Source: Gnetum montanum (taxonomy: Eukaryota; Streptophyta; Gnetopsida; Gnetales; Gnetaceae). From it: DNA of 64,000 nt. This document shows, one piece after another, positions 11,593-22,236 of this stretch. Location of the stretch: assembly GCA_015680685.1 (NCBI GenBank), contig MNCI01011336.1, positions 228,855 through 292,854 of the forward strand, given 5' to 3'. The notes beneath the pieces are model-generated. The model was not told the origin of the DNA. It made no database searches and worked only from the letters and a program-made list of their open reading frames with translations. The first letter of the stretch is position 1; every line of letters begins with the position of its first letter. The translations under genes and the position numbers were made by a program.

Positions 11593-13189
11593 GACACGTC
11601 CCCAGCATGCATCATGACTCATCAAGCAAGCGAGTGTGCACAGTTCCAACATGGGGTGGGATGTTGGAGTTCCAGAATGTAGTTCACGATGCTAAGAAAA
11701 CACCCTCTAGAATATATGCAATGCCACTACTCTTGGTATCTTGCTGATCCTTTGGAGATGTCTTCTAACATCTTGTTGACCCTCTGGAGCTACCACCACC
11801 ATGGCTCATCACCCTGGTAGTAGCTTCCCTAGTCAACGCATGCTGCTTGAGTCTTAGCAGTATTGTGGCCTAGCCACAGTGTTGCTATCCTCTAGCCCCC
11901 ACCATCACCCAAGCCTAAAAGATGTTTAGCTACTGGGTAACCCATCTGACAACTAAACTACATAATGTTTTCCTTGGGCCGGGATTCATGAGCATCTGCA
12001 TTCACAATAACTCTTAGCCTCCTCAGTGCCAGCTCCTCCACACTTATGCTACCAAGGCCATTGCTAGCCTTCCTAGTTTGCACGTCACATACCTCAGAAA
12101 CAATGTCCAGAGCTCCAGCAATGTCCACAACAAGCAAGACCTTTGCCTTCGTTTTGCATCATGGTTGTTTCTTCTAGTTTTCTTTCTGTTGTTTTTTCAG
12201 GGTGCATACCAGAGGGGTGTTGGTCAGAGGTGCACTGTGCCATAGTAGCAGGACACTACATCGTTACAAGGTGGTCGTCTTGATTAGCTTGGCTACTTTA
12301 GAGTGCACATCCTGTCCTTCCCCTTAAACCCCTTTACCTTATTCCTTACACATGCAATCCACTCTCTCACCTCTTTTACAAGATTTTCTTGATACCTATA
12401 AAGTCCTCCCATATGCTTAACCACAAAGTCCATGATGCGCCTAACATAGCTCACTGCATGGAAAACATCTATAGGTGGGTTAGAGCCCCATGTGGAAGTA
12501 ACACAACTCATCCTAGGAAAGAAACACCTATCCTGAAACAACAAGGTTATTTGCAAATGTAAATGGCAAAATAGTAAAAGCAAAAGCGTAAAAGAGCAAA
12601 GCTTGCAAAAAAACGTGCCTAAAACAAATGGCACATAGGTTGTTTTGCAATCACCCTCTCTAAGCATTCCGACGAGGGGTCGAAGGTTAGAAAAAGTAAA
12701 GATGACCACGTAAACAACTCCCTCACAAGCATTCTAACGAGGGATTCTACTAAGTTTCATCTTTACCTTTTTCCTAAACCTGCTTCCCCCTGCTTAACCC
12801 TTCCCTTTTCCCTGCATAACCAATCCAACACTCTCAAGCATAGTTAAGCAACATCTTGGTGATCACCGAAGAGCGATGTTAGCGTTTTTTCTTTCGTGGT
12901 GTTTCGTATTCTTTTTCGGCATCTCTCGGGTCCATCCTCCAGACGTCAACAAAGAGGGGCCAATGAAACACCCTAAATTTTCAAGGCATTCTTTCTTCAC
13001 TAGGGTCCTGGAACTAAGGCAAACATTTCCACAAATGTAGCCTCATGACCATTTGGCAGGAAATGGATGCTCTAAGTTTAGACTATCCAGTTTGAACAAT
13101 TTAACTGGCTGATAGTTCACTCAAAAAGCATGCTAAGGGTTGTTGACGGTGCTCAAGATCAAAAAAATAGTTCGGCAAGTTTTCTAGTC
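11593..13189. other. Non-coding stretch, probably 3' region of element P
   Basis: There is no recognisable gene. Short imperfect direct repeats occur at 11750-11800 (tcttgctgatcctttgg and tcttgttgaccctctgg). A 138-codon minus frame at 12293-12709 has no recognisable motif and begins at a non-ATG codon. No integrase or LTR was recognised. Confidence 0.4.
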
Positions 13190-13905
13190 AAGAAGTTTGC
13201 TACACTACTCTACGTTATGTAGTGTAGCAGGCCCTAAAAGATAGTTGCTCAGGCAACCAAACTGTTGCAAGACAAAGTGCTACGCTATGCAACGTAGCAC
13301 GACGTAACAAAGGCAAAATAGAAAGGTCGAGCTTACCTAGTGATTCCAATTGCACTCGGCAAGCACTACGACCTTCAAAACTAGTTGTCTTGCTTAACTT
13401 CAAGTCCTTTAGCAAAGCTCCTCTTACTAGAAAAGTGGCAAATTAAGCAAAAAGCAAGCCATGCTGGTTGCTATGCTATGCTACGCTGCATAGCGTAGCA
13501 TGGCATAGTGATGATGCAAGAATGACAAAAGGTATCTCAAAATGCAGGATTAGTAAGTTCAAAAGCTTCATGTTGCAAAGAGAAAAGGTTGAAGATTGTC
13601 AGCATGATCTTTAAACAAACGTTTACAACTCAAATGAAAATCGTAGTTAAAGCTAGCTGATACGCTATGCTACACTACGTAGTGTAGCATAGCATAGCAA
13701 ACATGTAGAACCAGCCAAAACACTTCAAAGGCTTCTCGCACATGCAATTAACTCCAATGAAAATTTCTTCTTCGAATTGGTGCTACATTATGCTACGCTA
13801 CATAGCGTAGCATAGTGTAGCAAGAAACTATGCTACACCAACATGCTATGCTCCACAGCGTAGCACAATGTAGTAGGTAGCTACGCTACATTAGTGTGCT
13901 TCACT
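13190..13905. repeat. Cluster of tagcgtagc-type palindromes
   Basis: At least six near-perfect inverted repeats built from gctacgctatg/catagcgtagc occur at about 13197-13230, 13279-13300, 13465-13510, 13658-13708, 13780-13822 and 13840-13885. The one at 13783-13822 pairs 20 bases with 20 bases with only about two mismatches and almost no loop. The spacers differ from each other, so this is a dispersed motif and not a simple tandem array. Confidence 0.75.
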
Positions 13906-14087
13906 CCTTGTCTACATTATTGGCACACCTGATCCCAACATCTCCAATTCCGACAACATAATTTTAGTGTGACAGGTTCATAACCGACTTTGCATGTTCA
14001 TGTAGTATGGACACATCAACATCTTGTGGGTCTAGGACACATGTCATCCAAGCCTCATTTCACGCATCCTTCTATTCCTATAAATAC

Positions 14088-14097
14088 CCTGACAAGC
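14088..14097 (+). promoter_or_regulatory. TATA box of a possible LTR
   Basis: ctataaatac is preceded by a C-rich segment (13970-14085) and followed by non-coding DNA, as in the U3-R region of an LTR. LTR ends could not be fixed. A putative start is tgtgacaggttc at about 13969. It could instead be a chance motif. Confidence 0.3.
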
Positions 14098-15451
14098 AAT
14101 GCTCGAAGGGTTGGCAAATATGCAATTCTGGTGTTTGGCAAAAATTTTAGCTTTTGGAAATTTGGTTGGCAAGCGTTGGAAAAATTAGGTTCACAAACTT
14201 TAGCAATTGTTGGTTAGAAAATTTGTGCAAAGGGTGGGCAAAAAAAAACGCCCCGATTGGCAAATACAATTGGCAATTTGTTAACAAAATCGACAAGTTG
14301 GCTCTATAACATTGGCTCTTAAGTCCATGTTCAAGTGCATAGTTGGCTTACTTTGAATGTCCTAGTTACTTTTGGGATCTTTGTGCTTCCTAGTGTTGTG
14401 CAACCGATTGTATTCATCTTGACAAAGTAAAGCCGTAATCTTGAAGCAATGCATTTCTTAACTCTAGTTCACTTTATTTTCCTACTTCTCATTGCATTCT
14501 ATATTGTTTTTGCTTCCTCGCATTTAATAATTATTATTTTACACTATAAGCATTATTTCCATATTCAATGTTTACATAAGGTTTAGTAACACTGACTAAG
14601 TTCCTGTCTAATTGACTAGACCATTTAGGGCACCTTGCTTCTATTTTATCTAGCACGGCCCTCACACAAATTCAGGGTTAAGACTGTCTGACCGACAACC
14701 TCTTGGTGTTTCCAGCCACCAATGTTTTCAGTCACCACACACGGTACATGGTGGCCCCATTGTAGCCCTGCACTACACAATATACCATAGCCTCCTTGTA
14801 GCCTTGCACTGTATAGTACACTATAGCCCTATTGTAGACCTACAAAACACTACATAATAGATTGTGGTGGCCAACCCAGTAGGCATGGTTCATCGTGGCA
14901 TGTGCCAAACTTCATAGCCTAACATCACTAAGACTATGACCATGCTCCCACTATACCTGTTATACACTATGTACCTTCTAAAACCCTTTTGGAGTTAACT
15001 ACGCTCCCAATTAGGGTGGTGTTCCATTTCTCTCTTCCATTTATAGCATTTTCTAGCATTTTTCTTGCATCTTTTCACATTGTTTTTCATGCATCATCAT
15101 GCTACATTATGCTTGGATGGTAGTCTCTATGGGTTAATACTCTCATTTCGATTGAAACCCTTGGCTACCCTCACCCCCATTCCATGGCTATGCTTTACAC
15201 TTAGCACCATGAAGCATCACTTTGACACTTAGTACCATTTCACATCACTTGCATTTGCATTTTGGCTAATCATGCCACCCCCTAGTTGCACCTATCTCCT
15301 CTATTGCAACTAGCAAAGTCCCTATTTGATCAACAAGACCATTTAGGGCACTTCACCTTCATTTCTAATAAGGCCCTTGTGCGGAGGCGAGGTTAAGGCT
15401 ATGCATCCGTTTATCCCTTCGTGATTCCAACCATTGACATTTTCAATCATT
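14098..15451. repeat. Non-coding region with a direct repeat of about 150 bp
   Basis: The segment 14591-14741 and the segment 15309-15452 share the block gaccatttagggcac and the flanking order of motifs, including a cggccctcac / ggcccttgtg block and ccaccaatgttttca / ccattgacattttca. The second arm ends at the left edge of segmental duplication unit 1. Between the arms there is no gene; short cactacac-like variants recur. It may be two worn LTR 3' ends. Confidence 0.45.
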
Positions 15452-15999
15452 ACAGTTATAACCACTATAACCATCCAGAAAGCTATAGTAATAATGCCAT
15501 GCAATGGATTCCAACACTTTGTCCACAAATGACATTGGAAAATGGTCTTTGTAAGTCATCATATTCAATAGCTAAAAGTCTGTATAGACTCTTCAATTTT
15601 CTCCTTTCTTTGGTACAATAATGAGTGGGCTAACTCACTCACTATCTATAATTAGGTAGATGAACCCTCCTTTAAGGAGTTGTTCAATCTCCTCTTTAAC
15701 AATTTGCTTGAGTTTTAGGTTCAATAATCTTTATGGCTACTTTTTTGGTTTAATGGAGGAGCTTGTGTATATTTTTTGCTGAAATATCCAAGGATCAATC
15801 CTTGTTAGCTCATGATATGACAAGGAAAAGATTGTTGGCCATTTATTCACAACTTTCAACAACTTTTTTTTCTTTTTCAAAGCAAGTGTGGCATTGATAA
15901 TTACTAACTTTCCGATGTTGAGAAATGCATGTTCCATTGTTGCCAATAGATCCTTTAACTTAAGGGGCTCTTGCTTGAAATTCTTAGGAATCTCCAAAT
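15452..15999 (-). pseudogene. Start of reverse transcriptase and pre-RT linker, element M1 (Athila-like)
   Basis: On the minus strand, 15997-15737 encodes a linker with LKLKDLLATMEHAFLNI, ALKKKKKLLKVVNKW and YHELTRIDPWI, the pattern found between protease and RT in Athila-type elements. It is followed by an RT start (LKQIVKEEIEQLLKEG) that is truncated at 15452. The rest of pol is absent in this copy but survives in M2 at 50.1-52.5 kb. Confidence 0.65.
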
Positions 16000-16324
16000 C
16001 TCCCCAATCTATTTCAGTTTTTACATCAGATAGTTGGTAATGAAGCTACTTCAATTTGTTCATGCTTTCAACATAGGAGCTAGTGAGGTTCTCAGCTAGT
16101 TCCATGCATAGTGTTGATCTAGCCTCATTATCTATTATTAGCCATTAGATACCCTCTTATTTGGTGTTTTTTGTGTACAAGCACCTTTGAATTTTTGTAG
16201 TTTCTACACATTGATTGCATGTTTGAACTGATGTGCCTTTGATGATCCATTGTCTTTGCTTGCAATGGAACCTTATGTCATAGTACATGATGCATGGAAC
16301 TCTCTTCTTCTCTATGTCACCAAA

Positions 16325-16660
16325 TTAATTTTCCTTGGAAATCTCCAAGGAAAGGTCTTGAATCCCCATTCTTACATTAATGGTGCTTAACCATGTCCTC
16401 CCCATGATGATAAGGAAGTTCCCCTTATAGTTCTCCACATAGATCACTAGAAAATCAATAGGATAGGACCACCCATAAACAATGGTCATGATGTCCTCTA
16501 CTAATCTTAATGGAATAGTGATGGATTGGTCTAACAACTCCAGTTTGATGTTACTCTTTTTTAGAGAAGGTGGGCTATAGGATTTTTACATCTCATGAGA
16601 AATTAAGTTAAATCTAAAACCTAAATTCATAATACCTTTGCATGGTTCATTTTCAACAAT
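16325..16660 (-). pseudogene. Aspartic protease remnant, element M1
   Basis: The minus frame at 16537-16325 contains FLIIMGRTWLSTINVRMG, the conserved C-terminal block of retroelement proteases (I-GRPWL-T pattern). Upstream on the minus strand, near 16630, an MNLGFRFNLIS string stands where the active-site DxG motif is expected, so the catalytic Asp appears changed to Asn (a G-to-A change). The homologous segment is deleted in M2. Confidence 0.55.
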
Positions 16661-19350
16661 CTGCAAGTAAATGAGAGGACTTTTAGGATTAGATTTTTTA
16701 TTGAGAAGATGGTTAGACTTGATCCAATCTATGACCACATGGGTCAACATGATAGTATGCAGCTAGGAAGCATTTTGGTTTGAAGGATGTTTAATATGGA
16801 TTTTTGAGGTTAAATTGGCAAGGTCCATAGCCACAAGTGTTTGAGAGGGCTTCATGGAACTACTACTTTTGAAAAATGGCCTCTTACAAGGCTTGGGTTT
16901 AGGACCACTAGGATAAGGAGATGACTATAAATTTACCACCCTCATGATGTTTCTTTACTATGGCAAGGCAAGTATTTTACCCTGCATAGATGGAGCAAGT
17001 GACAAAGTTATGATTGGTGATGGCGAAGGAGTGGATGATTGTGGAGGATAATAAAAAAATTAGAGACTCCCATCTTGGAGAAGATGCTTTGTAGTACTTT
17101 GGAGGGTAATAATGGTGTTGGAAGGAAGCATGACTAGAGGAGTCACATGAAGATACCAGCTACTAAATGTAGTAACCATAGGAATCTAGTTGGCGATAAG
17201 GATATTGCTAGCTTGGAGGTGGCATCTCCCTTCACTATGGGTGTTGCCACTGTTGGTACTATTACTGATGTTGAGGTGGTGCTCCACTTGAATAGTAAGC
17301 TTGTTGGTGAGACTATTGTCAATAGTTTCCTTCTGAATAAGTCAACCTTCTGGGTGATTTCTATTTTGTCAATTTAGAATTTAAAGTGTACACCCCAAAT
17401 TCTTATAGGTGTGACAATATTAAACAACATCCCTTAGGATGTTTGTGTTGGAAAATGTCACATCCATCATCATAAGTCTCTAAATCTATAATCTCCTCTG
17501 CTATTGCAACTTTACCCTTATACTTGTGATATCCCTATTCAACATCCTTCTTCTTCCTTTGTTCACGACCACTACCTCCTTAGACTCTGCATTCCTCTAC
17601 AATCTTCCAAGTGTTTTGGAACTTCTCATCCAACAAGTCTTACATCTTGTCCACCATAGCTAATATTTCAATAATAGATTTTCTTATTAGCAAGATTTTC
17701 CTTTGCACCGCTTCATCAAGTGGTGCCTCCTTCTCACTTTCATAGAAATGAACTTTCCTCTTACAAATGGAGGGGTCTCTATTGTACTCCTCCATACTTT
17801 TTTCCATTTCTTCATCTCTCCTTCCTCTTTCACCATCTGATTTATGAACCTTTGAATCTAATGGGTTCTTAGCTCAGAAAGTCTTCTTTAGGCATAGACC
17901 GAAGGGTTCTTCTTGTCTTAGTTCTAAGCCCATCTATGATATGGCATAGTTGATCCTATTTGAAATAACCATAGCCTGGGCATCAGTGTAATAAAGAGTA
18001 GTACTTATCGATGGCTGCATCCAAGGACTCATGATTTTCTTGTTTCCAACCTTGGATTTGCCTTTGCAAGTTCAATACTCTAGAGTATGTTTAATACTTG
18101 TCATTGAACAACTCCAACATCTTACTCGATTGACAAATGGATTCTAGTTCTAAGGATTAGTACCAATTTTTAGCTTCTTTAATAAGTTTCCTCAAGAATA
18201 ATTTTAGCTTTTATCATTCATTTTCAACATTTTGTAAGGCAAAGGCTTCATGGAAGGCTTGCAAATGGTTTTGTGGATCTAAGTTATATCCCCCCTTAAA
18301 TTTGGGGATATTGTTCATATTTAGCCATTTGATATGGCTATCCTTCAAGTTCTTGGCAAGGATTTTGATAGCCTTTGAAATATTCAACATGTTTCTTGTA
18401 GCTAGTAGAGGCTCATTGTAGTCATAATGGTCTTTATGGTCCCTATCATGGCTATGGTACTTATGATGAGTCCTACTATGCCTTCTCTCTTTATGGTGCT
18501 CCTCCCCTTGTTACTATTCCTATATTTGCTCTTGATTGTCATAATGGGATCTATGATCATTCCTATCCTACAGTCCATCACCATCCTAATCCCTATTTTT
18601 CTATTTTTTTCCTTGACATCTACTTTTGTTGTTGGAGTTCGAAGAGAAAGATGATGAAGATGATCAAGAGGGTGAAGAAGAAGGAGAATCAACATTAGAG
18701 TGGTGCATGTAGGATCCATTCTTCAATTCCTACCATGATCCAAGTGTTTGTATCTATCTTGGTGCTTATCATTATTCTTGTCTTTGGGTGATTGACTATA
18801 TATTCCATCTTTTGAGGTCCCCTAGTCTTGAGACCTATTCTTTGCATCACCAAGGTTGTCCATAGTTGATTACAACTTTTTGTTAAGGGTCTCCCCATCA
18901 AAGAAAGGGGGAGAATCTTTGTATTGGGAATATTTCAAAAAGAAGTCCTTGTTGTCTTTGTGTTCTTCCAAGAATAAGTCAGTAGAGAACCTCTTGCCTT
19001 TTGAAGCCTCATAACATGCTTCCATTTGTCAGTCTTTCCTTTGTTGACCATTTGTGGGGTGATAGGACCTATAAAGTGGATCTTGGACTTCATATTTTGA
19101 ATTAAGTCTAGTGATGCCATAATGGATTAGATTGTTCATTAGTATTGCAAGCACTAATCAGTTGTGAGGCAACATAATGTTACCCTCCATATCACTCCAA
19201 TGAAGCTTTTCATCTTGATGTAGGACAAAGGTGAAGTTTGGCATGTAGGGATCAAGATGAATGTAGACAACATAGAATTGTTGTGGCATTTTATTTTTAG
19301 GAATATCCTATTTCTAGTTGGTTCTATCATCTTTGTAGGATACACTATCT
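16661..19350 (-). pseudogene. gag of element M1
   Basis: The minus strand carries worn gag. A poly-Ser and Asn/Lys-rich segment lies near 18650, a block NIPKFKGGYNLDPQNHLQAF lies near 18260-18320 (matching P and M2), and a Tyr/Gln/Pro tail lies near 17140-17360 (YQQW, QYPYRQLDSYGYY, DSSSHAS). The tail aligns with that of P gag at 9000-9300 and N gag at 37.2-37.5 kb. The first exon-like start seen in M2 (MPSSHRHKS) is missing because about 100 bp near 19330 are deleted. Several frames are broken. Confidence 0.65.
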
Positions 19351-19379
19351 TTTCTAGTTAGCGCACTCAACTAGACTAA

Positions 19380-19398
19380 GTTCCCAACAATGGTGCCA
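19380..19398 (-). other. Primer binding site, element M1
   Basis: On the minus strand TGGCACCATTGTTGGGAAC follows the LTR end after a single base. It is the tRNA-Asp type site shared by P, N and M2. Confidence 0.7.
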
Positions 19399-19399
19399 A

Positions 19400-20263
19400 T
19401 GATGAGTAGCAAGTAGTCCCTCCACTCAACCATATAAATCACAAGCATTCAACAGTGATTTGGTTGAATCTCGTAGACTTAGCCATTAAGTGTATCAATA
19501 GACCATGATAGTGTCATGAGATTTATGATTGTTGTCTTCTTTGCTTCACTTGTGTAAGATCATTTGTCTGGTTAAGTCTAAGCCAAGGCACATGATAGTT
19601 GTTCATATTTTATATTTTATTTATTTAATCTAAGTATGAAATAAAGATAATTAATTAAAAATTAACTATTTAACTATCTAATTATCCTTAATCTAACTAG
19701 CCTAACATAAGCATCTGAGCCCACTTTTCGTTTGCACCATGAACTTTTCTTAACACTACTAGGTTACTAAGTGTCTATCGTTGGCCATACCAAATAGCCA
19801 CTACTAGGATTATCAAGCATTAATCGATATGTTCAAAGTGGTTGTACTTATGTGTTTGTTATTAATTTCATTAATTAACAAAGGAAATGAATGTAAAACA
19901 CATGAAAATAAACATTAATCTATTTTAAGTGCTACAAGAAGTTCCAAGAGTCGCATCTTTATTACCATCACATCAAAGTATCTAGGCACAATGATGATCA
20001 AATAAGGATTTGTACAATACTTGAAGTCCAAGTGTGGGCACTCAAAAAATATTTTAACTCTAGGTTAAGAAAACTACAAGACCTTAGCTATGCTATTGAT
20101 TTAATGTGCAATAAATGTAGTGGGTATGTGTATTTATATAGGCATGACATGAGACTATGTCAATGCATCAAACTATGCATTAACAGGGCTGCATCGATGA
20201 GACTATGTTGATGGGGATACGTCAATGCATGCCTGTTGGTGTAGCTAGTCATATAATTCATCA
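19400..20263 (-). repeat. 5' LTR of element M1
   Basis: On the minus strand the LTR runs from TGATGAATT (20263) to ctactcatca (19400), about 864 bp, with a TATA box (ctatataaatac, about 20132-20143) and ATGCAT/ATCGAT-rich repeats upstream of it (20155-20240). It lies inside an RTE LINE: the LINE continues immediately at 20264. The paralogous LTR at 55112-55949 sits at the same LINE position. Confidence 0.85.
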
Positions 20264-20975
20264 CCTTCTTTTCTTCCTAATTTTTCATAAAAGTTATCCA
20301 AGACCTTATGTTTGGCTTTGGCTATTACTACAATTGCCTCCTTTTTGCATTTTTGTAAATTAGCCTATTTTCTTAGCTACTGCTTTGTTGCCTTTCCTTA
20401 TTTTGGATAGCATGTTGCACTTCATCACTATACCACCATGTCTCCTTCAGGACATATTTTTTATCTTTTATTTCACCTAAAATGTTCTTTACAATTTTTT
20501 GAATGCAAGTTTCTAACTGCCCCGAATTAAATTTGTAGGGTAATCTCAATTCTAAGTGCTTTTGTGAAGTAATTGTTCTCTAAATAAGGTGATATTATTT
20601 TCTTTCAAATTTTACCACTTTATGCATTTAGTCCTTTTCTCATGTTACTTTTAAAGCTCTATATAGCTAAATCCATGATTATTAGTTGATGCTAAGTTAC
20701 AAGACACTTAATTCAATTGCCATGGTAATATACTTGTACTACTTTATCTTTGACATATTAATCAATGACGATGCCCACTCCATTTTGGTTATTTTCTTTT
20801 CCTGATTAGAAGAGTTTGTAACCCTAACCTAAATCATTAGCTTTTTCCCCTTTTCATATGGTTTTTTAGAGGCAAGTAATGTCAATTCTTCATCTTTTCA
20901 TGGAGTTGATAATTTTAGATGTCTTTTTATTGAGAGTACTAATGTTCCATGCTGCTAATTGAAATTTATGTTGCT
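20264..20975 (-). pseudogene. RTE-type LINE fragment (endonuclease to pre-RT linker)
   Basis: The minus strand encodes the start of an apurinic-type endonuclease (LAAWNISTLNKKTSKII near 20970), then KANDLG and GYKLF...NGVGIVID near 20780-20850, and further on WWYSDEVQHAIQNK with AKHKVLDNFYEKLGRKEG close to 20270. This order matches RTE-clade LINEs. The RT domain is missing because the LTR element is inserted at 20263. Stops and shifts make it non-functional. Confidence 0.75.
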
Positions 20976-22095
20976 AGACTTGCTTCTTTACCTATACTTG
21001 TCCTTGATGTAAAAACCCTTGTCTAATTTTCACAACATTCAAGCAACGATGTTATGTGTTGTTTTTGGAAGATACCCTAGCAAGTCCTTATCTCTTGTAA
21101 TTGTTGTGCATTGCAATGGGGGAATGCCCTAACATTTGTAAAATATGGAAAAGAATTCATCCATGAGATTTGGTAACTCTTCCTTTCATGTCCAAGTTTG
21201 GGACCAGAGTTGGTGAAGTTTATCACAAAGCTTTATCTATAAGATATTTCATATGTAAGTAGCAACATGTATTCATCTATGGATTTACTTGAGTTTTTTT
21301 TATAAAATCCAAAGGTTCTTGGTAAATGNACTTGAGTTTTTTTTATAAAATCCAAAGGTTCTTGGTAAATGTAAACATAAAGTTTCAATTTCAAAATCAT
21401 TAAGGGTTTTATTTAGAATATGTTTTTTATACAATAGAACCAAGAAAAAATGTGAAACAATGGCCATTAATTAAAATCATATTATTGTACTAGTATAGAA
21501 AATATAATCATTAGCCAAGGAAGTAGAAAATGTAAAATTATTTTATGTATGATTTAATTACAAATGTTTAATTTGCAATTTTGCAACAAGAATAAAGAGG
21601 GCAAGCCATAGGTCATTTGGTATGCCTGTAAAATGCTTTGTGTTCTTGAAATATGCTCTTGTCCTTGTCTATCTATCTAAAGATTTAGGGAAAAAAGCTA
21701 TAGGTTAAATGTTGGAAATGTCATTAAACTCTAATTCTTATGTTTAGTTCATTAGTATGTTATAGTCAGATTGTATTTCTTATATACTTATAATGGCGCT
21801 TTTGAGTTCTTTTTAGCTATGATATTTTTGTTGTGTTAAAGCAGCACGATAAGATCGTTTGATTCCCACGATTTGTATAATCTCCCATTATCGTTAATAT
21901 GTTCTACGGTGATACGTGTAAATCATAAAGAAACATTGAAGAACAAGCGAAAAACAGTGTAAGTAGATGGAAGGAGTAATGCATGATACTGTATTTAGAA
22001 TAAATGCCAATGCTAGGCAGAGGCTGAGGTAGCATGGAGGTAGCATGGAGGTAGCCTGTGGAGGAAGTGCAAGCCAGCGACAGCCCTGGCATTCA
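20976..22095. other. AT-rich spacer downstream of the thaumatin gene
   Basis: There is no gene. The block 21287-21328 is duplicated exactly at 21330-21371 around an n (21329); the paralogue near 56945 has only one copy, which supports an assembly artefact. The rest matches 56.68-57.65 kb. Confidence 0.6.
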
Positions 22096-22108
22096 TTTAT
22101 TATTTATT
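22096..22108 (-). terminator. Polyadenylation signals of the thaumatin-like gene
   Basis: Two overlapping AATAAA-like hexamers on the minus strand (plus-strand tttatt at 22096-22101 and 22103-22108) lie about 130-140 nt after the stop codon, a normal plant 3' UTR distance. The duplicated copy keeps them near 57647-57659. Confidence 0.6.
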
Positions 22109-22236
22109 CAGACACACAGGAACGATGCATGCGGTGGTGGTGGGGTGGGAAATTGAAAATGAAAGGGCAAGTAAAACGCAAGAGCAAGAGCTAAATAAGT
22201 GCTAAGTAATTAATTGCAAAATTCAAGTGAAATTAA

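Noticed and set aside
12293-12709. 138-residue minus-strand open frame
   Set aside because: No recognisable motif, non-ATG start, and it lies in non-coding DNA between element remnants.
18402-18719. 105-residue minus frame and 75-residue plus frame at 18.4-18.7 kb
   Set aside because: Both are out of the gag frame; the Ser/Asn/Lys-rich gag reading lies in a third frame.
19380-19398. tRNA gene fragments
   Set aside because: The tRNA-like strings here and at 6945, 35701, 55092, 31784 and 60084 are primer binding sites next to LTRs or viral leaders; no cloverleaf sequence surrounds them.
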